Below are positions 43,058 to 52,859 of a DNA stretch of 64,000 nucleotides, piece by piece. The notes under the pieces are model-generated. The model was not told where the DNA came from, did no database searches, and was given only the letters and a program-made list of their open reading frames with translations. Position numbers and translations under genes: made by a program. How positions within the stretch are numbered: the first letter of the stretch is position 1; each line of letters opens with the position of its first letter. The stretch is taken from positions 17,739 through 81,738 of the forward strand of contig CABXRK010000001.1 of NCBI GenBank assembly GCA_902514625.1, read 5' to 3'. This DNA comes from an uncultured Bacteroidota bacterium (GTDB lineage Bacteria > Bacteroidota > Bacteroidia > Flavobacteriales > Flavobacteriaceae).

Positions 43058-43930
43058 TTACCCCTTAAGATCAAAAAAAGATTTTATGTTATCTGTGAAA
43101 TTGTCATCCCAAATTTTTATGACCTTACCATTGTTTATATAATAAATTCGAGGAGGAGAATCTCCAATTAAATCAAAAAATGAGTTTACGTCTATTAATG
43201 TGTATGGAAATTGTGATCCTGATATTTTTTCAAATTCTTTTACTGAAGTACTCCCTTCTTTAAAATATAAAACGAAAACTTTAGGAAAAGCTTCATGCTT
43301 TTTTTTCATTATTGACAACTCTATAGCGGCTTCCTGACAATGATCACAATCTAAATTAAAAATTGCAACTAGGCCCTCTTTTTCTGCTAAATCAATTCTT
43401 CCAGACGGAATAAAATTGGAATATTTTTGAAATGGAAAGTTTTTATTATTTGGAATTGGTATTATAAACCACATACTTAATATAGTAAGTAGCATAAAAA
43501 TATTTGGAATCAGAATTGAAATTCTTTTTTCAGAAGACTTCTTATAAACAAAAAAAGTGGCAAAAATTAAAATTATATTTTTAACTATTGATTCAGATGG
43601 AGTCATTGAAATCATCTCACCAAAGCATCCACAATTTTCATTATCTCCAATTAAAATTAAATAAACTAAATGAATTGTAAATGCAGAGAGTAATCCTCCA
43701 GAGAAAAGCATTAAACTCTTTGTTAAATATGGAAGAATTATTAAAATCCCTAAAGAAAATTCTAAGCCAATGAAAAACCTTGTCATATGAGCAGCAAAAT
43801 CTCTTGATGATGCTAGCCCTTGATCTAAAAGAGTGATTTCAAAAAATCCTGGAGCTATTAACTTCGTATACGAAGAAAACAAAAAAGACAATCCAAGGAA
43901 AATTCTAAGTACAACAATAAAATTTTTCAT
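43058..43930 (-). CDS. DoxX/MauE-like membrane protein with thioredoxin-like domain
   Basis: 290 residues. The first 150 hold four or more membrane helices with the DoxX/MauE pattern (RIFLGLSFLFSSYTKLIAPGFFE, GDNENCGCFGE). The rest is a periplasmic thioredoxin-like domain with CDHC (in NLDCDHCQEAA) as the likely redox pair. It probably passes electrons to periplasmic disulfides, by analogy with MauE/TlpA systems. Single gene, divergent from lepA. Confidence 0.85.
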   Translation of the reverse strand: MKNFIVVLRIFLGLSFLFSSYTKLIAPGFFEITLLDQGLASSRDFAAHMTRFFIGLEFSLGILIILPYLTKSLMLFSGGLLSAFTIHLVYLILIGDNENCGCFGEMISMTPSESIVKNIILIFATFFVYKKSSEKRISILIPNIFMLLTILSMWFIIPIPNNKNFPFQKYSNFIPSGRIDLAEKEGLVAIFNLDCDHCQEAAIELSIMKKKHEAFPKVFVLYFKEGSTSVKEFEKISGSQFPYTLIDVNSFFDLIGDSPPRIYYINNGKVIKIWDDNFTDNIKSFFDLKG

Positions 43931-43995
43931 TCTTAATTCTAAAATATTAAAAATAAGTTTTCTTATTTAAACAAAAAAGCATCAGAACAAATAAG

Positions 43996-44003
43996 TATCT
44001 TTG
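43996..44003 (+). promoter_or_regulatory. Predicted -7 box (TATCTTTG) for lepA
   Basis: TATCTTTG is an exact match to TAnnTTTG, 24 bases before the lepA ATG I selected. It overlaps an upstream TTG that could otherwise be taken as the start, which favours the later ATG. Confidence 0.4.
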
Positions 44004-44027
44004 AATCTGAATGAGCTAAAAAAATTA

Positions 44028-45824
44028 ATGAAAAAAATCAGAAATTTTTGCATTATTGCACATATCGATCACGGTAAAAGCACACTTGCTGATAGATTAC
44101 TTGAATTTACTGGCGCTGTAACTGAAAGAGAAAAAAAAGATCAACTTTTAGACAATATGGATCTTGAAAGAGAAAGAGGAATTACAATAAAGTCTCACGC
44201 GATCCAAATGGAATATAATTTAAATAATGAATTATATATTCTTAATCTAATTGATACCCCAGGCCATGTTGATTTTTCATATGAAGTATCAAGATCAATT
44301 GCTGCTTGTGAAGGAGCATTATTAGTGGTTGATGCAGCCCAAAGTATTCAAGCCCAAACGATATCTAATCTATATTTAGCTCTTGAAAACGATTTAGAAA
44401 TTATTCCTGTTCTAAACAAAATAGATCTCCCCTCTGCTAATAAAGAAGAAGTTACTGACGACATTGTAAATCTTCTTGGATGTGACAAAAATGAAATTAT
44501 TCCCGCTTCAGCTAAAACCGGTCAAGGAATTGAAGAAATCTTAAAAGCCATTATTGAAAAAATTCCTCATCCTAAAGGAAATTCTGAATCTCCTCTTCAA
44601 GCCTTAATTTTTGATTCAATATATAATCCTTTTAGAGGGGTAGAAACCTATTTTAGAGTTTTAAATGGAACCATAAAAAAAGGTGAAAAAGTCCATTTTA
44701 TGGCTACTAACAAATCCTATTTTGCAGATGAGATAGGCACACTAAAACTAATTCAAGAGCCTAAAAATAAAATTGCTGCAGGTGATGTAGGATACCTCAT
44801 AACTGGCATTAAAAATGCAAAAGAAGTCAAAGTCGGCGACACAATAACTTCCTCTGAAAACCCTACTGGGAATGCAATAGATGGATTTGAAGAAGTTAAA
44901 CCAATGGTGTTTGCAGGAATTTATCCTATAGATACAGAAGAATTTGAAGACTTAAGATCCTCAATGGAAAAATTACAACTTAACGATGCTTCATTAGTTT
45001 TTTCGCCAGAAAGTTCAGCTGCTCTTGGATTCGGGTTTAGATGTGGTTTTTTAGGAATGTTACATCTAGAAATTATTCAAGAGAGATTAGAAAGAGAATT
45101 TAATTTGCCAGTTATAACGACAGTTCCAAATGTTTCATATCAAGCCTATACAAAAAAAGATCCTTCTAAAATTCTTTTAGTAAATAACCCTTCTGACCTT
45201 CCTGATCCATCTTTTTTAGATAGAGTTGAAGAACCCTATATTACTGCCTCAATAATAACAAAATCAGATTATGTTGGAAATATTATGTCCCTTTGTATAG
45301 AAAAAAGAGGTATGATACTAAACCAACATTATATTACCACCGAACGAGTTGAACTCACTTTTAACCTTCCCTTAGCTGAAATTGTTTTTGATTTTTATGA
45401 CAGATTAAAAACTGTATCAAAAGGATATGCTTCATTTGACTATACTCCTTCTAAAATGAAAGTTTCAAAATTAGTCAAAATTGATATTTTATTAAATGGA
45501 AATCAAGTTGACGCTTTGTCTGCACTTATTCATTCCGACAACGCATATTCTATTGGGAAAAAAATATGTGAAAAACTTCAAAAAATAATTCCTAGGCAAC
45601 AATTTGATATCCCTATTCAAGCCGCTATTGGCTCTAAAATAATTGCCAGAGAAACTGTCAAAGCTTTAAGAAAAGATGTTACAGCTAAATGTTATGGCGG
45701 TGATATAACAAGAAAAAGAAAGCTTCTTGAAAAACAAAAAAAGGGAAAGAAAAAAATGCGACAAATAGGAAATGTTGAAATCCCTCAAGAAGCTTTTATG
45801 GCTGTTCTTAAATTAAATACTTAA
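44028..45824 (+). CDS. lepA: Elongation factor 4 (back-translocase LepA)
   Basis: 598 residues. The GTPase domain begins [26 protein letters not shown] (G1), with [15 protein letters not shown] (G3) and NKIDLP (G4). EF4-specific parts follow: [22 protein letters not shown] and the C-terminal domain with [23 protein letters not shown]. It rebinds stalled ribosomes under salt or cold stress. I take the ATG at 44028 because MKKIRNF is the family start; a TTG at 44001 adds nine residues and overlaps the promoter box. Confidence 0.97.
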   Translation: MKKIRNFCIIAHIDHGKSTLADRLLEFTGAVTEREKKDQLLDNMDLERERGITIKSHAIQMEYNLNNELYILNLIDTPGHVDFSYEVSRSIAACEGALLVVDAAQSIQAQTISNLYLALENDLEIIPVLNKIDLPSANKEEVTDDIVNLLGCDKNEIIPASAKTGQGIEEILKAIIEKIPHPKGNSESPLQALIFDSIYNPFRGVETYFRVLNGTIKKGEKVHFMATNKSYFADEIGTLKLIQEPKNKIAAGDVGYLITGIKNAKEVKVGDTITSSENPTGNAIDGFEEVKPMVFAGIYPIDTEEFEDLRSSMEKLQLNDASLVFSPESSAALGFGFRCGFLGMLHLEIIQERLEREFNLPVITTVPNVSYQAYTKKDPSKILLVNNPSDLPDPSFLDRVEEPYITASIITKSDYVGNIMSLCIEKRGMILNQHYITTERVELTFNLPLAEIVFDFYDRLKTVSKGYASFDYTPSKMKVSKLVKIDILLNGNQVDALSALIHSDNAYSIGKKICEKLQKIIPRQQFDIPIQAAIGSKIIARETVKALRKDVTAKCYGGDITRKRKLLEKQKKGKKKMRQIGNVEIPQEAFMAVLKLNT

Positions 45825-45835
45825 TATTTTTACTG

Positions 45836-46624
45836 ATGAATTATAAATCAATTTCTTTTTTTTTGACTAAAAAAATACTCACATTCATTCTTTTTTTTTG
45901 CTTTATGAAATTATCTAGCCAAGAGTTTTCCAAAGAAGTTTTTGTAATTAAAGGAGACACATTGCCCTACAGAATTCTTCTCCCAAAAAATTTTAATGCT
46001 AATCAAAAATACCCTTTAGTTTTATTTTTGCATGGAGCTGGAGAAAGAGGAAATGACAATGAAAGTCAATTAATTCATGGAAGTAAACTCTTTCTTCAAC
46101 ATAACATTGAAAATACCAATCCAGCAATTATTCTTTTCCCACAATGTCCAAAAAATCAATACTGGGCTAACGTATTAAGTAGAGAAAATAATTCTTTTCA
46201 ATATAGTCCAGATCCTATCAATAACAAAACTTTAAATTTAGTAGAAAGCCTCCTAAAAAATATTAATTCAAAATATCTTATAGATTCATCAAAAATATAT
46301 GTTGGTGGATTATCTATGGGTGGAATGGGAACTTTTGAATTGGTTTATAGAAATCCTGATCTTTTTGCAGCTGCCTTTGCTATTTGTGGAGGGGCTAATC
46401 CTAAAATTTCTAAACAAATCTCTAATACTCATTGGAGGATATTTCATGGGGACAAAGATGTAGTTGTTCCTGTAGAATTATCTAAAAAAATGTTTGAGGA
46501 AATTAAATTATATAGCTCTAACGTTTCCTTAAAAATTTATCCTGGTGTTAATCATAATAGCTGGGATAACGTATTTCAAGAACCAGATTTATTGTCTTGG
46601 CTTTTTAGTGTAACAAAAAATTAA
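45836..46624 (+). CDS. Secreted alpha/beta-hydrolase (esterase/phospholipase-like)
   Basis: 262 residues with an N-terminal signal (KILTFILFFCFMKLSSQ). The catalytic triad is in view: nucleophile Ser in GGLSMGGMG, Asp in FHGDKDVVVP and His in GVNHNSWDN, with the oxyanion segment LFLHGAGERGND. This is the predicted-peptidase/esterase family often found in carbohydrate and lipid degradation. The next gene, also an esterase, starts in the same frame immediately after the stop. Confidence 0.85.
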   Translation: MNYKSISFFLTKKILTFILFFCFMKLSSQEFSKEVFVIKGDTLPYRILLPKNFNANQKYPLVLFLHGAGERGNDNESQLIHGSKLFLQHNIENTNPAIILFPQCPKNQYWANVLSRENNSFQYSPDPINNKTLNLVESLLKNINSKYLIDSSKIYVGGLSMGGMGTFELVYRNPDLFAAAFAICGGANPKISKQISNTHWRIFHGDKDVVVPVELSKKMFEEIKLYSSNVSLKIYPGVNHNSWDNVFQEPDLLSWLFSVTKN

Positions 46625-46684
46625 ATCCCTTTAGATATAAATACTAAAATAAAAATATTACTCACATTACAACTTTTATTTTTT

Positions 46685-47509
46685 TTGAGCTGTTCTTCAA
46701 ATAAAGATCCTATTGAAAATACAGAAAGTTTAATGCCTAATGAAATAAAAATTTCTCAAAAAATTGACAATAACACAATTTTAAGATCTGCTTTAATAAG
46801 ATATCCCAACTCTCCTAATAAAGACTCTTATCCTGTTCTCATGTATTTCCATGGAAATGGAGGAAATGCAATAAACTCTCTAAATCAATTACAAGGATTA
46901 AATTCTTTAGTAGATGACGAAGAGTTTATTGCTATTTATCTTGATGGATATCTTAATAGTTGGAATTTAGGCTATGAAAAATCAAAGGCTAATGATGTAG
47001 AGTTTGTAATAAAGGTTATTGAAAAAATTAAAGAGCTTAAAATATTTGACACTTCAAAAATCTTTGCAATTGGTTCTTCTAATGGTGCAGGGATGGTTAA
47101 CAAGCTTGGAAAAGAAACTTCTTTTTTTAATGGAATTGCTCCAATTATTAGTCAACAAACTGATCTAATTTCAAAAATTGTTCCTAAAAAACCTTTATCT
47201 GTTTTTCAAATAAATGGTGACTCAGATCAACTTATTCCAATTCAAGGTGGTGTTTCAAAAGTTCAACATATTTTCCTTTCAGCAAAAGAAAGCGCATTAA
47301 ATTGGGCAATTAATTTTTCCTGTAATTTAGAACCTGTAGAAACTAATTCTAAGTGGGGTGAATACAATGTGCAGTCCTTTAAATATGGCAATTGCAATTC
47401 TAATGTTAAAATTTCATATACTATAGTTGAAAATGCAAAGCACCAATCTTTGTTTGGTAAAGATTATAATTTATATAAGACTATTTGGGGCTTTTTCAAT
47501 GCTAATTAA
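46685..47509 (+). CDS. Lipoprotein esterase of the PHB-depolymerase/feruloyl-esterase type (LpqC-like)
   Basis: The catalytic residues are seen as IGSSNGAGM (Ser), INGDSDQLIPIQGG (Asp) and NAKHQSLFG (His), with YFHGNGGN as the oxyanion loop. The TTG at 46685 is the only canonical start, but it lies within a lipoprotein signal whose in-frame upstream codons read K-I-K-I-L-L-T-L-Q-L-L-F-F-L-S-C-S. The true start is therefore probably upstream (46625-46650) at a non-standard codon, or reached by coupling from the preceding esterase, whose stop is in the same frame. Substrate unknown; polyester or acylated sugar is typical. Confidence 0.75.
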   Translation: MSCSSNKDPIENTESLMPNEIKISQKIDNNTILRSALIRYPNSPNKDSYPVLMYFHGNGGNAINSLNQLQGLNSLVDDEEFIAIYLDGYLNSWNLGYEKSKANDVEFVIKVIEKIKELKIFDTSKIFAIGSSNGAGMVNKLGKETSFFNGIAPIISQQTDLISKIVPKKPLSVFQINGDSDQLIPIQGGVSKVQHIFLSAKESALNWAINFSCNLEPVETNSKWGEYNVQSFKYGNCNSNVKISYTIVENAKHQSLFGKDYNLYKTIWGFFNAN

Positions 47510-47570
47510 AATTTAGATTTTGTTAGTTTGATGTTATTAAAATTTATTTGATATTTGGATATATTTTATA

Positions 47571-48353
47571 ATGATGAAGTTAATCAAGCTATTATATTGT
47601 GTTGGATTTATAAATCTCATTTTTCTTTTATCATGTTCAAAAGATGAATCTTCAGATTCCCCAGATGCTTCAACTGAAAGTTCAGGGACTTTAAATATTG
47701 CTCCCGATGTGCCTTCTGTTTATTCTAAAATATACAATGCTTCTGATATATATCTTAAGGGCTCTAATGTTATCATTCAAGTAAATGGAGTCCCTGATCA
47801 TAATAGTCCATATTATAGTTCTAATGATGAAAAGTATGAAGCTTATAATGGTTCTAACGATGATTTTAATTTAAATCCTAACAGAATCTCTTCATTCGAT
47901 TTTACTTTTTCTATTCCAATAAACCCAAGTCCAGCGTCTAAAAGTAATCCAACTCAATTAGGCTCTATTGGGGTTGCAATAAACGGTGTTTCATTTTATA
48001 ATCAATATGCTGGTCCAAATAATAAACCTTTAACTGATGAAATAGACTCTTTTGATCAATTTAATGGTCATCCTCAACAACAAGGTGTATACCATTACCA
48101 TTTAGAGCCAACTTATTTAACTTCTAAAGAAGGGAAAAATGCGTTAATGGGATTTTTGCTTGATGGATATCCAGTCTATGGTCCTCTTGAAAATGGATTA
48201 CAAGTTACTAATTCAGATTTAGATGAATTTCATGGTCATTCACATGAAACTGAAGATTTTCCTAATGGAACTTATCATTATCATATTACTGATCAAGACC
48301 CTTACATTAATGGAAGTGGATACTATGGGACACCAGGCACTGTTACACAATAA
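47571..48353 (+). CDS. YHYH-domain lipoprotein
   Basis: 260 residues with a lipobox (LIFLLSCSKDE). The C-terminal domain carries the repeated His/Tyr motifs that name the family: GVYHYHLEPTYL, then GHSHETEDFPNGTYHYHITD. Also seen are LLDGYPVYGPLENG and FDQFNGHPQ. YHYH proteins are presumed metal-binding and occur near copper or redox proteins; here a SCO1-like gene lies just downstream. The function is not established. Confidence 0.85.
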   Translation: MMKLIKLLYCVGFINLIFLLSCSKDESSDSPDASTESSGTLNIAPDVPSVYSKIYNASDIYLKGSNVIIQVNGVPDHNSPYYSSNDEKYEAYNGSNDDFNLNPNRISSFDFTFSIPINPSPASKSNPTQLGSIGVAINGVSFYNQYAGPNNKPLTDEIDSFDQFNGHPQQQGVYHYHLEPTYLTSKEGKNALMGFLLDGYPVYGPLENGLQVTNSDLDEFHGHSHETEDFPNGTYHYHITDQDPYINGSGYYGTPGTVTQ

Positions 48354-48900
48354 AAAAACCTTTCTGCTTTTTTTTGCAATTATTGCATGCGATTTTCAAC
48401 AAAATGATACATTAATTTTTAATATTAATAAATTTGAATTAAATCAAAAATCTGGAATTACATTTTACAAAAATATGCCCTTTAATGGCCTTGTATATGA
48501 ATTATATGAAAACTCATTAGACACTCTATTAACAGGTAATTATAAAAATGGGACAAAAAACGGAATTTGGAAAAAATATTATCCAAATGGCAAACTCTTA
48601 GAATCTAGAAAATATGTAAATGGAATAAAAGAAGGAGATCATATCGGCTATTATCCGGATGGGAAAATAAAATTTGTTTTTCAACTAAAAAACAACGAAT
48701 ATAATGGATTCAGAAAAGCATGGACTAAAAAAGGAAATCTTATTTTGCATATGAATTATAAAAATGGCTATGAAACTGGCTCTCAAAAAGTCTGGTACAA
48801 CAATGGCACAATTAAATCGAACTATATTTTGAAAAATGGACGTAGATACGGTCTTTTCGGAACTAAAAATTGCATAAATGTTAAGGATAGTATTTTTTAA
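48325..48900 (+). CDS. MORN-repeat (YwqK-type) lipoprotein
   Basis: 191 residues from the ATG at 48325, which overlaps the YHYH gene by 29 bases. The hydrophobic start ends in an AIIAC lipobox. The body is a ladder of about 20-residue units such as NGTKNGIWKKYYPNGKLLESR and NGIKEGDHIGYYPDGKIKF, the MORN/antitoxin-YwqK pattern common in Bacteroidota. An earlier in-frame ATG at 48223 would read through the YHYH coding region. Function unknown. Confidence 0.8.
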   Translation: MGHQALLHNKKTFLLFFAIIACDFQQNDTLIFNINKFELNQKSGITFYKNMPFNGLVYELYENSLDTLLTGNYKNGTKNGIWKKYYPNGKLLESRKYVNGIKEGDHIGYYPDGKIKFVFQLKNNEYNGFRKAWTKKGNLILHMNYKNGYETGSQKVWYNNGTIKSNYILKNGRRYGLFGTKNCINVKDSIF

Positions 48901-49510
48901 AACTTTAGTCTTTTTGTTTTTTTTCTCATGTTCAAAAAATAAAGAGCATCTTCCCTATTTTAATTCTCCTGATTTTAATCCAATATTTCTCAAAAAAGAA
49001 AGTGAGATTGAAAAAAAAATTACTCATAAAATATCTAATTTTAATTTAACTAGCGATAAAAAAAATATTATTAATACTGGTTTTTTAAAAGGTAAAATCC
49101 ACGTTGCTAATTTCATGTTCACACGTTGTGGAGGTATTTGTCCGAGAATAACAAATAATTTGAAAAAATTAGAAAAATTTAAAAATAATTCAAACTTTTT
49201 AATCCTATCATTTAGTGTAACTCCTTGGATTGATTCAATAAAACAACTAAAATCTTACATTGAAAACTATGACATAAAAATGAAAAATTGGCATTTTATA
49301 ACTGGAAAAAGAAATGTCATTTACACCCTTGCACGACAATCTTATTTTGCTGAAGAAGAAATTGGGTTTACCAAAGACAGCACTGAATTTCTTCACACTG
49401 AACATGTTTTACTTGTTGATCAAAATTTAAGAATCCGGGGAGTTTATAATGGAACTCTTCCGCTTGAAATTAATAATTTATCTAAAGACATAGAAACTCT
49501 TTTAAATTAA
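48878..49510 (+). CDS. SCO1/SenC-like thioredoxin-fold lipoprotein
   Basis: 210 residues with a lipobox (FLFFFSCSK). The copper/redox motif is C-G-G-I-C in MFTRCGGICPRITNN and the distant ligand His is in LHTEHVLLVDQNLRIRG, matching SCO1/SenC proteins that load CuA in cytochrome oxidase. ATG overlaps the MORN gene by 23 bases, so YHYH, MORN and SCO1-like form one operon. Confidence 0.88.
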   Translation: MLRIVFFKTLVFLFFFSCSKNKEHLPYFNSPDFNPIFLKKESEIEKKITHKISNFNLTSDKKNIINTGFLKGKIHVANFMFTRCGGICPRITNNLKKLEKFKNNSNFLILSFSVTPWIDSIKQLKSYIENYDIKMKNWHFITGKRNVIYTLARQSYFAEEEIGFTKDSTEFLHTEHVLLVDQNLRIRGVYNGTLPLEINNLSKDIETLLN

Positions 49511-49558
49511 AAACTTAATTTAACTACCATTAAATAGTGATGAAAAAAAATTAAGTCC

Positions 49559-50389
49559 TTGAAAAAAAATTTAATCTTTTTATTTACATTATACTCTTTG
49601 AGTCTAAATTCTCAATTCTCTTCTGCAATGAGTTATAATATCCGATATGCAAATTCTTCAGATGGAATAAATAAATGGGAAAACAGAAAAGATGCATTAA
49701 CAAATCTTTTAAATTATTATAATCCTGATATTATTGGTTTACAAGAAGTCCTATTTTCTCAAATAAAATTTATAAACAGTAGACTCCCCTTATATAATAA
49801 AATTGGAATAGCAAGAGAAGACGGGTTACAAAAAGGGGAATATTCTCCAATTTTATATAATGTTAAAAAATTTAAATTATTAGCAAGTAACACCTTTTGG
49901 TTATCAAATACACCTGATTCGCCAACTATTGGATGGGACGCTGCTCACAAAAGAATATGTACCTATGGAAAATTCCAAAATATTAACACAAAACAACATT
50001 TGTGGGTTTTTAACACTCATTTTGATCATTTGGGTGAAATTGCTCGTTTAAACTCTGCTAAATTAATTTTAAAAATTATAAACTCTATAGTTCCGAAAAA
50101 TGATAAACTCCTACTTCTAGGAGATCTAAATTGTCTTCCGAATAGTGCTCCAATTAATGAAATTAAATCCTATCTTGAAGATGGGCTATTAGAGTCCAAA
50201 AAAAAACTTTACGGACCCTTTGGAACATTCAATAACTTTAATCCTAATCACCCTCTCAAAAAAAATCGTATAGATTATATCTTTGTAAAAAATATTTCGG
50301 TTATTAATTATAGGCACATTAATGATAAAATGACAAATTCTAATTGTATTTCAGATCATCTCCCTGTTTTAATTTCTTTCAAACAATAA
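49559..50389 (+). CDS. Secreted endonuclease/exonuclease/phosphatase (EEP) family hydrolase
   Basis: 276 residues, TTG start, with a signal peptide (LIFLFTLYSLSLNSQ). EEP landmarks: SYNIRYANSSDGINKWENRK, IIGLQEVLFSQI (Glu), NTHFDHLGEIAR, LLGDLNCLPNSAP and the terminal SDHLPV. Related Bacteroidota proteins act on phosphodiesters, including nucleic acids or inositol phosphates. The exact substrate is not evident. Confidence 0.87.
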   Translation: MKKNLIFLFTLYSLSLNSQFSSAMSYNIRYANSSDGINKWENRKDALTNLLNYYNPDIIGLQEVLFSQIKFINSRLPLYNKIGIAREDGLQKGEYSPILYNVKKFKLLASNTFWLSNTPDSPTIGWDAAHKRICTYGKFQNINTKQHLWVFNTHFDHLGEIARLNSAKLILKIINSIVPKNDKLLLLGDLNCLPNSAPINEIKSYLEDGLLESKKKLYGPFGTFNNFNPNHPLKKNRIDYIFVKNISVINYRHINDKMTNSNCISDHLPVLISFKQ

Positions 50390-50390
50390 T

Positions 50391-50444
50391 GTTACTTTTA
50401 TGCCTATATGTTACCTTTTTCGTACTTTTATATAAAAAAGTAAC
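50391..50444. promoter_or_regulatory. Repeat-rich probable operator before the TetR gene
   Basis: GTTACTTTTA (50391-50400) and its inverted partner ATAAAAAAGTAAC (50432-50444) enclose GTTACCTTTTT (50410-50420) and GTACTTTTATA (50422-50432). Such clustered direct and inverted half-sites directly before a TetR start suggest autoregulation of the tetR-efflux operon. A weak terminator for the EEP gene is the alternative. Confidence 0.5.
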
Positions 50445-50446
50445 TA

Positions 50447-51019
50447 TTGAAGGCTTCTAAATACAAGTTAATTTTAAATAGCGCAAAAGATCTCTTTTGG
50501 AAATATGGTTTAAATAAAGTTTCCGTTAAAGAAATCTGCAAAGCTTCAAACATAAGCAAAATGACATTTTACAGGAATTTTAAAAACAAAAATGCACTGG
50601 CGCTCAAAATATTTAAAGACCTTACTAATAATCAATTTAATTTATATAAAAACATTATCGCTTCAAAAGTGTCTTTCTCAAAAAAAATTAGCGATTTAAT
50701 AAATTTAAAATACCAGACTTCAAATAATATAAGTAAGGAGCTATTAGAAGATATTTATTCTGAAAAAAATACTGATTTGAAAAGCTTTTTACTAAACTCT
50801 CAAAAACAAACACAAAAAGAATTCTACAAAGATTTTAAGTTGGCACAAAAAAAGGGAGAAATCAGAAAAGATATTAAAATTGAATTTCTTATATACTTAT
50901 TACAAGATATTAATAAGAAACTTGTTGACCCTAAACTTGTCAAACTTTATAATAACGAACAAGAAATTATCATGGAATTCACCAAACATTATTTTTACGG
51001 AATATTACCTGAAAAATGA
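50447..51019 (+). CDS. TetR family transcriptional regulator
   Basis: 190 residues, TTG start. The N-terminal DNA-binding domain is clear: ILNSAKDLFWKYGLNKVSVKEICKASNISKMTFYRNFKNKNALAL. The ligand-binding part is helical and not similar to any effector family I know. It overlaps the beta-barrel gene (ATGA) and heads an operon with an ABC transporter and a LolA-like protein, which it probably represses. Confidence 0.9.
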   Translation: MKASKYKLILNSAKDLFWKYGLNKVSVKEICKASNISKMTFYRNFKNKNALALKIFKDLTNNQFNLYKNIIASKVSFSKKISDLINLKYQTSNNISKELLEDIYSEKNTDLKSFLLNSQKQTQKEFYKDFKLAQKKGEIRKDIKIEFLIYLLQDINKKLVDPKLVKLYNNEQEIIMEFTKHYFYGILPEK

Positions 51020-52152
51020 AAAAAAGATTAATATACATATTTTTAAATTTTATAATTATAAATTTAAGCGCTCAAAAAAACACATATGAATCTGATGGGC
51101 TAATTTCTCTGCAAACAAATTTAAGTTTTAATAACAGTAAGGGTTATTTTTTAGGCGGAAGATATCTTCCCGAATTTAAATCTATACATATAAAAGACAG
51201 CATTACTTCAACAGCTTTTTTAGGGTCTGCTAATTTCTCTTTTTCTAAATTCTTTAATGTCAGCCATTCTGAAAACAACAACAGCTCAGTAAAGCCTTAT
51301 AGATTCTGGTTTAGATATATTAAAAACAACTTTGAGCTTCGAGCAGGACTTCAAAAAATAGATTTTGGATCTGCAATTCTTATAAGGCCATTACAGTGGT
51401 TTAACCAAATTGATCCTAGAGACCCGCTTAGACTTACAAATGGAGTTTATGGAATTTTAATTAGGTATTATTTTAAAAACAACTCTAACTTTTGGTTATG
51501 GGGTTTATATGGAAATGAGACCCCTAGAGGTTTTGACTTTTTTACAACTTACAACAAACTTCCTGAGTTTGGAGGTAGATTTCAAAACATTATTCCTAAA
51601 GGGGAGGTGTCTTTTTCTTACCATTATAGAGTGGCAAGCTTTGATAAGCTAAAACTTCTAAATACATATATGAAAAATCCTGAGCACAGAATTGGAGTTG
51701 ATGCAAAATGGGATTTAGGAATTGGTTTTTGGATTGAAGGATCTTATATAAAAAGATCCAAAAAAATTAAAAAATTAACCTATCAATATTTAATGACTAT
51801 TGGCGCTGATTATACATTTAATATTGGAAATGGGATTAATATAATTGGAGAACATTTTATCAGCTCTTACGGGAATAAAATAATTAATCATAATAATTCA
51901 AGTTCCATTTCAGCAATTAGCAGCTCCTATCCCATAAGTTTTTTTGGATCAATAAATGCATTTTATTATCGTCAATGGGAAAACACCTCAAATACCTTTG
52001 CACTAAATTACCAACACCTTTTTAATAAAATCACAGGCTATTTTATGGCAACATACAACCCTAAAATACAACAAGAAAATTTTCTTCAAAATGAAATATT
52101 GGATACCTTTGCTGGACCTTCAATAAGTGTCCTATTAACTTATAATCATTAA
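51016..52152 (+). CDS. Outer-membrane beta-barrel (porin-like) protein
   Basis: 378 residues with a signal peptide ending LSAQ and a body of amphipathic strands (YRFWFRYIKNNFELRAGLQKIDFGSAILIRPLQWFNQIDPRDP). The phrase QIDPRDPLRLTNGVYG resembles DUF1302-like outer-membrane proteins that accompany lipid-export systems. It ends in SVLLTYNH, without a terminal Phe. Together with the ABC genes and LolA-like protein it would provide the outer-membrane step of a trans-envelope pathway. Confidence 0.75.
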   Translation: MKKRLIYIFLNFIIINLSAQKNTYESDGLISLQTNLSFNNSKGYFLGGRYLPEFKSIHIKDSITSTAFLGSANFSFSKFFNVSHSENNNSSVKPYRFWFRYIKNNFELRAGLQKIDFGSAILIRPLQWFNQIDPRDPLRLTNGVYGILIRYYFKNNSNFWLWGLYGNETPRGFDFFTTYNKLPEFGGRFQNIIPKGEVSFSYHYRVASFDKLKLLNTYMKNPEHRIGVDAKWDLGIGFWIEGSYIKRSKKIKKLTYQYLMTIGADYTFNIGNGINIIGEHFISSYGNKIINHNNSSSISAISSSYPISFFGSINAFYYRQWENTSNTFALNYQHLFNKITGYFMATYNPKIQQENFLQNEILDTFAGPSISVLLTYNH

Positions 52153-52154
52153 TA

Positions 52155-52859
52155 ATGAGTAACACTCCAATAATAGAATTAAAAAATTTAAGCAAAAGCT
52201 ATCCTGTTGCTGGAAAATCATTTTATGCCTTAAAGGATGTCTCGATTTCTTTTAAAAAGGCTGAATTTACAGGAGTCGTTGGCCCTAGTGGATCAGGAAA
52301 AACAACCTTACTTAATATAATTGGTTCCCTAGACAGTCCTTCTTCTGGAACAGCTTTAGTTTTAAATAATAATATTTCTGAATTAACTCATTCTCAAGCC
52401 GCAAAATTAAGAAATCATCATATTGGATTTATTTTTCAGGTTTTTAATTTACTCCCTGTTTACACTGTATATGAAAATGTAGAATTTGCATTACTACTTC
52501 AAAATTTTTCAGCTGAAAAAAGAAAAAAAATGGTTTTAGAAGCCCTGGAATGGGTTGGGCTTCAGGATCACAAAGACAAAAAACCTGATAAATTATCTGG
52601 CGGAGAGAGTCAAAGAGTTGCCATAGCAAGAGCAATGGTTAAAAGTCCTAAAATTTTACTTGCTGATGAGCCTACTGCAAATTTAGATGCTGAAAATGCT
52701 CATAGTATTCTTAAAACAATGAAAACTCTTAATAAAGAATTGGATACTACTTTTATATTTTCTACTCATGATGAAAAGGTAATGAAATATTTATCAAGAA
52801 CAATTGTTTTAAAAGATGGAAAAATTGACAAAGAGCGTGCTAATAAATCTCGAACATAA
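52155..52859 (+). CDS. ABC transporter ATPase, LolD/MacB type
   Basis: 234 residues. Walker A GPSGSGKTT, Q-loop IFQVFNLLPVYTVYENVEFA, signature LSGGESQRVAIARA and Walker B ILLADEPTANLD are all intact; the H-loop STHDEKV follows. This is the MacB/LolD subfamily, whose members drive mechanotransmission rather than import. It pairs with the next two permease genes (one-base and four-base overlaps). Confidence 0.95.
   Translation: MSNTPIIELKNLSKSYPVAGKSFYALKDVSISFKKAEFTGVVGPSGSGKTTLLNIIGSLDSPSSGTALVLNNNISELTHSQAAKLRNHHIGFIFQVFNLLPVYTVYENVEFALLLQNFSAEKRKKMVLEALEWVGLQDHKDKKPDKLSGGESQRVAIARAMVKSPKILLADEPTANLDAENAHSILKTMKTLNKELDTTFIFSTHDEKVMKYLSRTIVLKDGKIDKERANKSRT

Noticed and set aside
44001..44027. 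TTG at 44001 as lepA start
   Set aside because: It overlaps the TATCTTTG box and adds residues absent from the family; ATG at 44028 gives the standard MKKIRNF start.
48223..48324. Upstream ATGs for the MORN-type lipoprotein
   Set aside because: They would put it deep inside the YHYH gene and bury the lipobox; the ATG at 48325 gives a normal signal.
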